A stretch of DNA of 46,129 nucleotides from an uncultured Collinsella sp. (GTDB lineage Bacteria > Actinomycetota > Coriobacteriia > Coriobacteriales > Coriobacteriaceae). This document shows, one piece after another, positions 34,887 to 42,228 of the stretch. A model generated the notes under the pieces. That model was not told the DNA's origin. It was given only the letters and a program-made list of their open reading frames with translations, and made no database searches. Positions within the stretch are counted from its first letter, which is position 1. Every line of letters starts with the position of its first letter. The position numbers and the translations under genes are program-made. Location: the NCBI GenBank assembly GCA_959019945.1, contig CAUEQD010000015.1:1-46129 (forward strand), given 5' to 3'.

Positions 34887-34990
34887 GGTATTTCTGCCAT
34901 TTCCACCCCGTCCTTGAGTGGCAGGTAGGGGAGAGCGGGGGATTGTGGTACAGTACTGGAGTTTAAACTGTTCTATTAAGGAGCTTATCT

Positions 34991-35245
34991 ATGGGTCCGT
35001 TCCAGATTCTTCTGTTTGTCGTTTGGGCTGTCTCTGCCGTGGCGCTGACGATTCTCGTCCTGATGCATTCCGGTAAGGGCACCGGCGTTTCGGATATGAT
35101 CGCTAGCTCGCTATATAACTCCAGCTCTGCCACGGGCGTCATGGAGCAGAACCTCGACCGCCTGACCGTCATCATGGCTGTCGTGTTTGCCGTGTGCGTC
35201 GTGCTGTGCATGTTCTTCTTCCCGCAGGGCATCGTCGGCTACTAA
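34991..35245 (+). CDS. secG: preprotein translocase subunit SecG
   Basis: SecG is a small subunit of the SecYEG translocon. The 84-residue protein has two membrane segments (about 4-24 and 56-76) joined by a polar stretch containing HSGKGTGVSDMI, the family's conserved part. ATG 34991 has AAGGAG upstream. secG often follows the glycolytic genes in Gram-positive genomes; here terminators stand on both sides, so it is expressed separately. Confidence 0.9.
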   Translation: MGPFQILLFVVWAVSAVALTILVLMHSGKGTGVSDMIASSLYNSSSATGVMEQNLDRLTVIMAVVFAVCVVLCMFFFPQGIVGY

Positions 35246-35266
35246 GCACGAGCCGCATAAATATTC

Positions 35267-35298
35267 AAAAAGGGTCCCGTAAGTGCGGGACCCTTTTT
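35267..35298 (+). terminator. terminator after secG
   Basis: A 13-bp perfect stem (35267-35279 with 35286-35298 minus one base) ends in a T run: AAAAAGGGTCCCG pairs with CGGGACCCTTTTT. Confidence 0.93.
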
Positions 35299-35539
35299 GT
35301 TTACATATTTGTAACAGAGTCAAAATATCCTCACATACTTCGCCCAACTAAAGAAATTCTCGACCGTTAACCGGAATTAGCCCCAAATTGTGTATAAAAT
35401 GAGCTACTGTATTGCAAAACGTTGGTCCGTTGTGCATAACCAGCCATAGCAGCGGGCGGCGTTTTGATGGTTCGGATCGGATTGTTTCGACATGTGTCCG
35501 ACTGAACATTTCTTTGTCCTATCTCATAAGGAGGATGGC
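35299..35539 (+). promoter_or_regulatory. upstream region of oppA
   Basis: An AT-rich stretch with a -10-like TATAAA at 35393-35398; the best -35 partner (TTAACC, 35367-35372) is 20 nt away. The rest shows no gene or clear operator. AAGGAGG stands 5 nt before the oppA ATG. Confidence 0.35.
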
Positions 35540-37216
35540 ATGGCTGATTCTATGTTCCACCAGCCCGTTATGGGTCGTCGCGCCTTTGTTGGCGGCACCC
35601 TTGCTGCGAGCTCCATGGCTTTTCTTGCCGCATGCGGCAAGAAGGGTGGCGACGCTTCCGGCTCTGAGTCCGGTTCGACGCTGAACTTCTACATCAACAA
35701 CCCGGTCTGCATCGAACCCTACAATGTCCAGGAGGACCAGGGCACTCAGGTCGAGTACCAGCTCTTTGACGCTCTGACCTCTTATGACGCCGAGAAGGGC
35801 GAGATCGTTCCGCTGGCTTGCGAGTCCTTCGAGGCCAACGACGACGCCACCGAGTTCACCTTCAAGATCAAGAAGGCCAAGTTCCACAACGGTGACGACG
35901 TTACCTCCAAGTCCTTCAAGCTCGGTTGGGAGCGTCTGGTCAACACCAAGTCGGCCATCGCTACCGAGTACGGCCCTTCCGAGGTCTCCTATCACCTTTC
36001 CATGGTCGAGGGCTATGACGACCTGCTTGCCGGTAACGCTACCGAGCTCAGCGGTGTTACCTGCCCCGACGATGAGACCCTCGTCGTCAAGCTGTCTTCC
36101 GCTTACGCCGACTTCCCCTTCGTCGCCTCTCACCCGGCTCTGGCCCCGGTTCCCGAGTGCGCCGAGTCCGATGCCAAGAGCTTCTATCTTGCACCGGTCG
36201 GTAACGGCCCGTTCATGATGGACGGCAAGTGGGAGGATGGTCAGGAGATCAACCTCAAGAAGTTCGACGATTACTATGGCGACAAGGCCAAGATCGATGG
36301 CATCCACTTCCAGGTCATCAAGGACATGGAGACCGCCTACAAGGAGTTCCAGGCCGGTAACCTCGATGTCTGCGACGTTCCCGTTGCTCAGATCGACGCC
36401 GCCAAGAAGGATCGCGGCGTGTCCAAGGACGGCTACACCATGGGCGACGGCGAGCGCATGCTGCTCGGCGCCGAGCCTTCCACCTACTACCTGACCTGCA
36501 ACACCACGGCCGAGCCGTTCAACAACGCCGACCTGCGCAGGGGTATCTCCCTGGCCATTAACCGTGAGGCCATCTGCAAGACCATCTTCAAGGGTACCCG
36601 TACCCCCGCCGACGGCATTGTTCCTCCGGGCATCGATGGCTACAAGGAGGGCGCATGGGAGTTCTGCGCCTACGACGTCGACAAGGCTAACGAGTACCTC
36701 GACAAGGTTGCTCCCGCTGGCGCTAACGGCGATCGTGGCATTAACGTGACCCTTTCCTACAACCAGGACGGTGGCCACAAGGAGATTATGGAGTCCATCA
36801 TTGGCGACCTCGCCAAGGTTGGCGTTACCGCCGTCTCCGATACCCCCGAGTGGTCTGCCCTGCTCGAGCAGTATCAGAACTTTAACTATCAGTTCGGTCG
36901 TCTGGGTTGGATTGCCGACTACCCGATCATGGACAACTTCCTGTATCCGCTGTTCCACTCCGACTCCCTCGGTGGCGACAACCGCTCTGGTTACAACAAC
37001 CCCGAGTTCGACGCCAAGGTCGACGAGGCTCGTACTATTGTTGACGACGAGGAGCGCGTCGCTAAGATGCAGGAGGCCGACGCCATGGTCGCTGCCGACT
37101 GCCCGGTCATCCCGATTATGTTCTACACGCACACCATCGTCGGCTCCGATCGCATCAAGCACCTCTATGTCGATCCGCAGAAGCATGCCGATCTGGGTAC
37201 CGCTGAGCTCGCCTAA
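35540..37216 (+). CDS. oppA: oligopeptide-binding lipoprotein OppA
   Basis: A 558-residue SBP_bac_5 binding protein. The N-terminus has paired arginines (MGRRAFVGG, Arg13-Arg14), a hydrophobic core and a lipobox LAAC (Cys32), so it is a lipoprotein, probably Tat-exported. The mature part includes YNQDGGHKEIMESI and WIADYPIMDNFLYPLF, which are typical of OppA. The gene heads oppBCDF in the same order. ATG 35540 has AAGGAGG. Codon bias is extreme, consistent with a very abundant surface protein. The specificity is not readable from sequence. Confidence 0.9.
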   Translation: MADSMFHQPVMGRRAFVGGTLAASSMAFLAACGKKGGDASGSESGSTLNFYINNPVCIEPYNVQEDQGTQVEYQLFDALTSYDAEKGEIVPLACESFEANDDATEFTFKIKKAKFHNGDDVTSKSFKLGWERLVNTKSAIATEYGPSEVSYHLSMVEGYDDLLAGNATELSGVTCPDDETLVVKLSSAYADFPFVASHPALAPVPECAESDAKSFYLAPVGNGPFMMDGKWEDGQEINLKKFDDYYGDKAKIDGIHFQVIKDMETAYKEFQAGNLDVCDVPVAQIDAAKKDRGVSKDGYTMGDGERMLLGAEPSTYYLTCNTTAEPFNNADLRRGISLAINREAICKTIFKGTRTPADGIVPPGIDGYKEGAWEFCAYDVDKANEYLDKVAPAGANGDRGINVTLSYNQDGGHKEIMESIIGDLAKVGVTAVSDTPEWSALLEQYQNFNYQFGRLGWIADYPIMDNFLYPLFHSDSLGGDNRSGYNNPEFDAKVDEARTIVDDEERVAKMQEADAMVAADCPVIPIMFYTHTIVGSDRIKHLYVDPQKHADLGTAELA

Positions 37217-37313
37217 GAGTTTGCAGCTTCCGTGAGGGTCAAGTATTTACGTAGACCTCATGGGAAACATACAGTTCTCCCTAACCTGGGGTAAACTGGC
37301 TGATGGTAATTTT

Positions 37314-37341
37314 GGGATGCCGGTCTGGCGATCGGCATCCC
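37314..37341 (+). terminator. intra-operon hairpin between oppA and oppB
   Basis: A 9-bp perfect stem (37314-37322 with 37333-37341) with a ten-base loop and weak T tail. Its place matches the hairpin at 19247-19280 in the other importer operon and may set a high oppA:oppB ratio. Confidence 0.55.
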
Positions 37342-37372
37342 ATTTAGGTTAATCCCTAGATAGGGGAGTGGT

Positions 37373-38410
37373 ATGGGTAAGTACATCGTTAAACGTGTGC
37401 TTCAGTTCATCCCGGTGTTTTTGGGCGTTACGCTGATTCTGTTCGCCCTCCAGAATATCGTGCCGGGAGATCCGATCAAGCTGATCGGTGGAGACAAGGC
37501 TCTGTCCCCCGAGGTGGAGCTTCAACTTCGCGTGCGCTATCACCTGGTCCAGGCGGACGAGGACGGCAACGCGATCCTTGACGAGAACGGCGATCCCGTT
37601 CCAACGTCGCTTGTGGACCAATACTTGAATTACATGAAGGGTCTGCTTCATGGCGATCTGGGCAATTCGTATCAGCGCAAGCTGCCGGTTGCGGAAATCT
37701 TTGCTCAGAAGTATCCGTATACGGTTAAACTCGCCGCGTGCGCCATCGTGCTCGAGGCAATCATGGGTATCGGTGCGGGTATCATTTCGGCGGTAAAGCG
37801 TTACTCCTTCTGGGATATTTTGGTAACGCTGACCACGTCGATCCTCGTTGCCGTTCCTGCTTTCTGGCTCGGTATGCTGCTGCAGCTGTTCTTTGGCGTC
37901 ATCCTTAAGGATGCCACCGGCGGCGCATTCTCCATGCCTATTTCGGGTGCCGGCGGTGCTAGCTCTCAGTATCAGGATTGGATGCACTATGTGCTTCCGA
38001 CCATCACGCTGGCTTCGGTTTCGACCGCCTATGCTGCCCGCATCATGCGCTCGCAGCTGCTCGACGTCATGAACCAGGATTACATCCGCACGGCAAAGGC
38101 TAAGGGTCTCTCCAATCGCGCGATCATCGTCAAGCATGCGCTTAAGAATGCACTCATCCCCGTCGTTACCTATATTGGTGTCGACTTTGGTGGCATGCTT
38201 TCGGGCGCCATCCTGACCGAGACGGTCTTTAACTGGCCCGGTATCGGCTCTGAGGTCTACCGCGCCATTAGCATGCGTGACTGGCCCATCGTTATGGGCG
38301 GCGTTACGCTCATCGTTGTCGTCGTTATGGTGATCAACCTGCTCGTCGACATTAGCTATGCATTCCTCGACCCGCGCATCCGCCTTGGCGGTCCGTCGGA
38401 TAAGGCCTAA
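37373..38410 (+). CDS. oppB: oligopeptide ABC permease OppB
   Basis: A 345-residue permease with the OppB N-terminus MGKYIVKRVLQFIPVFLGV, an extended periplasmic loop (about 45-100), around six membrane segments, and an EAA loop (YIRTAKAKGLSNRAIIVKH). ATG 37373 has AGGGGAGTG upstream. It pairs with OppC, whose gene starts 14 nt after the stop. Confidence 0.94.
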   Translation: MGKYIVKRVLQFIPVFLGVTLILFALQNIVPGDPIKLIGGDKALSPEVELQLRVRYHLVQADEDGNAILDENGDPVPTSLVDQYLNYMKGLLHGDLGNSYQRKLPVAEIFAQKYPYTVKLAACAIVLEAIMGIGAGIISAVKRYSFWDILVTLTTSILVAVPAFWLGMLLQLFFGVILKDATGGAFSMPISGAGGASSQYQDWMHYVLPTITLASVSTAYAARIMRSQLLDVMNQDYIRTAKAKGLSNRAIIVKHALKNALIPVVTYIGVDFGGMLSGAILTETVFNWPGIGSEVYRAISMRDWPIVMGGVTLIVVVVMVINLLVDISYAFLDPRIRLGGPSDKA

Positions 38411-38424
38411 GGGAGGTACGTCTC

Positions 38425-39360
38425 ATGCAGGAAACTGATTCTCAGTCTCAGGGGCAGGCTACCGCCACTAAGGCCGCATCTGCTCCCGCTAAGTCCCGCA
38501 CGCTGTGGGGCGACGCTTTTAAGCGTCTTCGTAAGAACAAGCTCGCCGTTATCGGTGTTTGCTGGATCATCATCGTCGTTGTGGTTGCCCTGACCGCCGA
38601 CCTGTGGGCTAAGCCCTGGCTCGGGTCGCCGACGGCTTCCGACTCGACTACCATGGCTCAGACGTCGCTGCTGGCTCCGTGTGCCGAGCATCCGTTTGGT
38701 ACCGACGCCCTTGGTCGCGACATTCTCGTCCGCGTTATCTACGGTGCACGCGTTTCGCTGTCCGTCGGCATTATGGCCACCGCCATCTCCACGGTGATCG
38801 GTCTGGTCATGGGTGCTCTGGCCGGTTTCTACGGCGGAATCTGGGATACGATCATCATGCGCTTTGCGGATATCTTCCTAGCGTTCCCGTACGTGCTGTT
38901 CGTCGTCGCCATGATCGCCGTTATCGGCCGTGGTCTTCAGAACGTCTTTATCGCCATCGGTATTCTCGGCTGGCCTTCGATTGCGCGCGTCTTCCGCTCT
39001 GCAATCTTGACGGTCAAGGAAAACGACTATGTTGACGCTGCGCGCGCGATGGGTGCATCCGATGCTCGTATCGTCGTGCGTCACATCTTCCCGAACTCCG
39101 TCGCCTCTATCGTGGTCTACGCAACCATGAACATTGGTGGCGCCATTCTGACCGAGTCCGCTCTGTCCTTCCTCGGCATGGGCGTTATTCCGCCTACGCC
39201 TTCGTGGGGCTCCATGATTCAGGACGGTCAGCAGTATCTTCTGACCGCTCCCTGGATGATGATCATGCCCGGTCTGGCAATTCTCTCGACGGTGCTCGCC
39301 TTCACCCTGCTGGGTGACGGTCTGCGCGACGCCCTCGACGTCAAGATGAAGGACGCATAA
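38425..39360 (+). CDS. oppC: oligopeptide ABC permease OppC
   Basis: A 311-residue permease. An N-terminal polar tail rich in Gln, Ala and Ser is followed by a first membrane segment and the FGTDALGRDILVRV signature. The EAA loop is DAARAMGASDARIVVRH. ATG 38425 has GGGAGGTACG upstream. Unlike the sialic-type importer above, this permease is a separate chain. Confidence 0.94.
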   Translation: MQETDSQSQGQATATKAASAPAKSRTLWGDAFKRLRKNKLAVIGVCWIIIVVVVALTADLWAKPWLGSPTASDSTTMAQTSLLAPCAEHPFGTDALGRDILVRVIYGARVSLSVGIMATAISTVIGLVMGALAGFYGGIWDTIIMRFADIFLAFPYVLFVVAMIAVIGRGLQNVFIAIGILGWPSIARVFRSAILTVKENDYVDAARAMGASDARIVVRHIFPNSVASIVVYATMNIGGAILTESALSFLGMGVIPPTPSWGSMIQDGQQYLLTAPWMMIMPGLAILSTVLAFTLLGDGLRDALDVKMKDA

Positions 39361-39362
39361 GG

Positions 39363-40454
39363 ATGAAGAAGAACAAGAACTATGTGGACCTGAAGGACCA
39401 GCCGGTTCCCGAGGGCCAGCATCTGCTCGAGGTCGATGACCTTAAGATGTATTTCCACACCGAGGATGGCGTCGTTCGCGCTGTCGACGGTGTCTCCTAC
39501 ACGCTCGATCGCGGCGAGACCCTGGGAGTAGTCGGTGAATCCGGCTCCGGTAAGTCCGTGACCGCCATGACCATCATGGGCCTTATCTCGATGCCTCCGG
39601 GAAAGATCGAGGGCGGTGACGTTCGCTATCGCGGCCGCTCCATCCTCGAGATGACCGAGGAAGAGATGCAGCACATTCGCGGCAACGATATCGCGATGAT
39701 CTTCCAGGATCCTATGACCTCCTTGAACCCGGTTTATAAGATCGGCAAGCAGGTGGGCGAGGGCCTTCGTCTGCACCGTGGCTACTCCAAGCGGGAGGCG
39801 CTCAAGCGTGCCACCGAGCTTTTGGACCTCGTTGGTATTCCCGAGCCCGAGAAGCGCGTCAACGAGTATCCGCACCAGTTCTCTGGCGGTATGCGTCAGC
39901 GCGTCATGATTGCCATGGCTCTTGCCTGCGATCCCGATATTCTGATTGCCGACGAGCCCACGACGGCTCTGGACGTTACCATTCAGGCTCAGATTATCGA
40001 GCTCATGCAGGAAATGCAGGAGAAGAACGGCAACGCCATCATCATGATTACCCATGACCTGGGCGTCGTCGCCGACATGGCCGACAAGATCATGGTTATG
40101 TACGCCGGCCGTCCCGTCGAGTTCGGTACTGCTGAGGAAATCTTCTACGAGAGCCGCCACCCCTACACCTGGGGCCTTATCCGCTCCATCCCGGAGCAGG
40201 CCATCGAAGAGAAGAAGCCGCTTACGCCGATTCACGGCAACCCGCCTTCGCTCATGAACCTGCCCGAGGGCTGCGTGTTCTCGCCTCGTTGTCCCTATGC
40301 GACCGATAAGTGCCGCAAGCAGCGCCCCGAGCGCGTTGTCACCGAGTCTGGTCATTACTCTGCGTGCCACTACTCCGGTGACCCCGAGTTTCTCAAGAAC
40401 GCTCCTGAGACGTCCCGTACGCGCAAGGATTCCAAGAAGGGAGGCGAGGCGTAA
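39363..40454 (+). CDS. oppD: oligopeptide ABC ATPase OppD
   Basis: A 363-residue ATPase with Walker A GESGSGKS (58-65), signature FSGGMRQR, Walker B ILIADEP and the OppD C-terminal Cys region (CVFSPRCPYATDKCRKQRP), which can bind an iron-sulfur cluster in some relatives. ATG 39363 follows the oppC stop by 2 nt. It overlaps oppF by one base (TAATG). Confidence 0.94.
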   Translation: MKKNKNYVDLKDQPVPEGQHLLEVDDLKMYFHTEDGVVRAVDGVSYTLDRGETLGVVGESGSGKSVTAMTIMGLISMPPGKIEGGDVRYRGRSILEMTEEEMQHIRGNDIAMIFQDPMTSLNPVYKIGKQVGEGLRLHRGYSKREALKRATELLDLVGIPEPEKRVNEYPHQFSGGMRQRVMIAMALACDPDILIADEPTTALDVTIQAQIIELMQEMQEKNGNAIIMITHDLGVVADMADKIMVMYAGRPVEFGTAEEIFYESRHPYTWGLIRSIPEQAIEEKKPLTPIHGNPPSLMNLPEGCVFSPRCPYATDKCRKQRPERVVTESGHYSACHYSGDPEFLKNAPETSRTRKDSKKGGEA

Positions 40455-41482
40455 TGGCAGATACCAACGAGCGTACTCCGTTGCTGAAGGTCGAGCACCT
40501 CTCTAAGGAGTTCCCCGCTGAGTCCGGCATGTTCGCCAAGCGTTTTTCCAAGCGTGTCGTCTCTGCTGTAAATGACATCTCTTTTGAGATTTATCCTGGC
40601 GAGACCTTTGGTCTGGTTGGTGAGTCTGGTTGCGGTAAGTCCACGACGGGTCGCACCATCATGCGCTTGACCAAGCCGACCGCCGGTAAGGTGTTCTTCC
40701 AGGGCAAAGATGTTGCCGAGATGAGCAAGCATGAGATCAAGGACATGCGTCGCGAGATGCAGTTTATCTTCCAGGATCCTTATGCTTCGCTGAACCCTCG
40801 TATGACCATCGGCGAGATCGTCTCCGAGCCCATGACCATTCACGGCGTAGGTACCAAGGAGGAGCGTATCGAGCGCGTCCGCGAGCTGCTGGACGTCGTC
40901 GGTCTGAACCCCGAGCACATCAACCGCTATCCTCATGAGTTCTCCGGCGGTCAGCGTCAGCGTGTCGGCATTGCCCGTGCATTTGCGCTGAAGCCCAAGC
41001 TGATTATCTGCGACGAGCCGGTTTCCGCTCTGGATGTGTCCATTCAGGCCCAGGTTCTGAACCTGCTCAAGGAACTGCAGGACAAGTTCGGTACCGCATA
41101 TCTGTTTATCGCCCACGACCTGTCCGTCGTGCAGCACATCTCCGATCGCGTTGCCGTTATGTATCTGGGTAAGATGGTCGAGGTTTCGGACTGGAAGACG
41201 CTCTACAGTGAGCCCCACCATCCGTACACGCAGTCGCTGCTGTCTGCCGTTCCGGTTCCCGATCCTGATATCCAGAAGACCCGCAAGCGCATCATCCTCG
41301 CTGGCGATCCGCCGTCGCCGCTGGATCCGCCGACCGGCTGCCGTTTCCACACGCGCTGCCCGATTGCGCAGGGTATCTGCTCCGAGAAGCTTCCTGAGTT
41401 TAAGGAAGTCGCACCGGGCCACTGCTGCGCCTGCCACTTCGCGGAGCCGTTCCCGATCAAGGAATCGCACATCGATCTGTAG
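40454..41482 (+). CDS. oppF: oligopeptide ABC ATPase OppF
   Basis: A 342-residue ATPase with Walker A GESGCGKS (56-63), signature FSGGQRQR, Walker B LIICDEP and a C-terminal Cys motif (CRFHTRCPIAQGIC). ATG 40454 shares its A with the oppD stop, and AAGGGAGGCG lies upstream. It closes the complete oppABCDF set. Confidence 0.94.
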   Translation: MADTNERTPLLKVEHLSKEFPAESGMFAKRFSKRVVSAVNDISFEIYPGETFGLVGESGCGKSTTGRTIMRLTKPTAGKVFFQGKDVAEMSKHEIKDMRREMQFIFQDPYASLNPRMTIGEIVSEPMTIHGVGTKEERIERVRELLDVVGLNPEHINRYPHEFSGGQRQRVGIARAFALKPKLIICDEPVSALDVSIQAQVLNLLKELQDKFGTAYLFIAHDLSVVQHISDRVAVMYLGKMVEVSDWKTLYSEPHHPYTQSLLSAVPVPDPDIQKTRKRIILAGDPPSPLDPPTGCRFHTRCPIAQGICSEKLPEFKEVAPGHCCACHFAEPFPIKESHIDL

Positions 41483-41498
41483 CCGGTTGTTATCGTCC

Positions 41499-41630
41499 GG
41501 GCCCGTGCTGGACTTAGTTTTCAGAACGTCCTCGACCATGGAAACCCCCTTATCCTGCTCCTTCGGAGCTGCGGATAAGGGGGTTTCCTGGTCTGCGGAA
41601 TGTTCTGAAAACTAAGTCCAGCACGGGCCC
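41499..41630 (+). repeat. family A long palindrome, copy 1
   Basis: Perfect 29-bp arms (41499-41527 and 41602-41630) enclose internal-loop sequences GTCCTCGACCAT (41528-41539) and TGGTCTGCGGAAT (41589-41601). Inside these, 16-bp perfect arms (41540-41555 with 41573-41588) carry an apical GCTCC-TTC-GGAGC hairpin. It begins 17 nt after the oppF stop, so it is likely transcribed. Confidence 0.9.
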
Positions 41631-41694
41631 TGTGTTACCACTGCAGAGGGGTGCGATTCCTTGATCGCTCACTTTATCTAATAAGAAATTGAGT

Positions 41695-41720
41695 GAGGCC
41701 GGAGCTTTGGCTCCGGCCTC
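41695..41720 (+). other. perfect 11-bp hairpin
   Basis: Stem 41695-41705 pairs with 41710-41720 around TTTG. No T run follows. Confidence 0.75.
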
Positions 41721-41730
41721 CCCATATAAG

Positions 41731-41749
41731 GGCTCGGCTTTGCCGAGCC
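41731..41749 (+). other. perfect 8-bp hairpin
   Basis: GGCTCGGC (41731-41738) pairs with GCCGAGCC (41742-41749) around TTT. It is the third of four hairpins in this 0.6-kb gene-free stretch. Confidence 0.75.
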
Positions 41750-41810
41750 ACCAAATTTACATCAGCCCCCAGAACATGTTTGAGAACTGTGCCTGAAGTA
41801 CGTATTTGCA

Positions 41811-41935
41811 GGTCCCGAATCGGTGTTGCCTCCCGGCGCATTCCGCAGGGGGAGCGATATTTTGCAGCACGAAGTGCGCAGCAAAATATCGCTCATGCCC
41901 GAGGACGCGCCGGGAGGCAACACCGATTCGGGACC
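41811..41935 (-). repeat. family A long palindrome, copy 2
   Basis: Perfect 29-bp arms (41811-41839 with 41907-41935) of sequence unrelated to copy 1. On the minus strand the internal-loop sequences are GTCCTCGGGCAT and CCCCTGCGGAAT, nearly identical to copy 1. Inner 14-bp arms (41852-41865 with 41881-41894) close an apical loop containing CTTCG. Orientation is opposite to copy 1. Confidence 0.9.
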
Positions 41936-41974
41936 GGACACGCGGATCTACCTGCGCATTTACAAATTCGTAAA

Positions 41975-42022
41975 CTTTTTTGAAAAAAGTGCTTGCACAG
42001 TTCTCGAATCATAGGTTATTAT
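41975..42022 (+). promoter_or_regulatory. promoter of tRNA-Leu
   Basis: TTGCAC (41993-41998) and TATTAT (42017-42022) are separated by 18 nt. Just upstream lies CTTTTTTGAAAAAAG, an AT-rich palindrome also found before tRNA-Gly. Confidence 0.75.
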
Positions 42023-42079
42023 CTTCCTCGTTGAACGCGCGGGTCCAACAAAACGAACCGCGAATCAACAACATAGCAT

Positions 42080-42169
42080 GTCGGAGTGGCGGAATTGGCA
42101 GACGCGCTAGCTTGAGGTGCTAGTGACCGCTTTTTGGTCATGCGGGTTCAAGTCCCGCCTCCGACACCA
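42080..42169 (+). tRNA. tRNA-Leu (GAG)
   Basis: A 90-nt class II tRNA with a seven-pair acceptor stem (GTCGGAG with CTCCGAC), a long variable arm, T-arm GGTTCAAGTCC and encoded CCA. The anticodon GAG is at 42114-42116 and reads CUC/CUU. Confidence 0.96.
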
Positions 42170-42180
42170 TCGCATTTGAG

Positions 42181-42202
42181 AAGCCTCTTCGGAGGCTTTT
42201 TT
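42181..42202 (+). terminator. terminator after tRNA-Leu
   Basis: A 7-bp stem (42181-42187 with 42192-42198) and TTCG loop run into six T residues, 27 nt before the next start codon. Confidence 0.85.
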
Positions 42203-42228
42203 GTTACCGATAGACGGTGGGGTCCACG

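Noticed and set aside
41499..41935. Family A palindromes as simple Rho-independent terminators
   Set aside because: The stems are far too long, no T run follows, and the conserved internal loops would be unexplained.
41499..41935. Family A as a CRISPR-like or standard MITE array
   Set aside because: There are no repeated direct units with spacers, the arms are not shared between copies, and I find no convincing target-site duplication.
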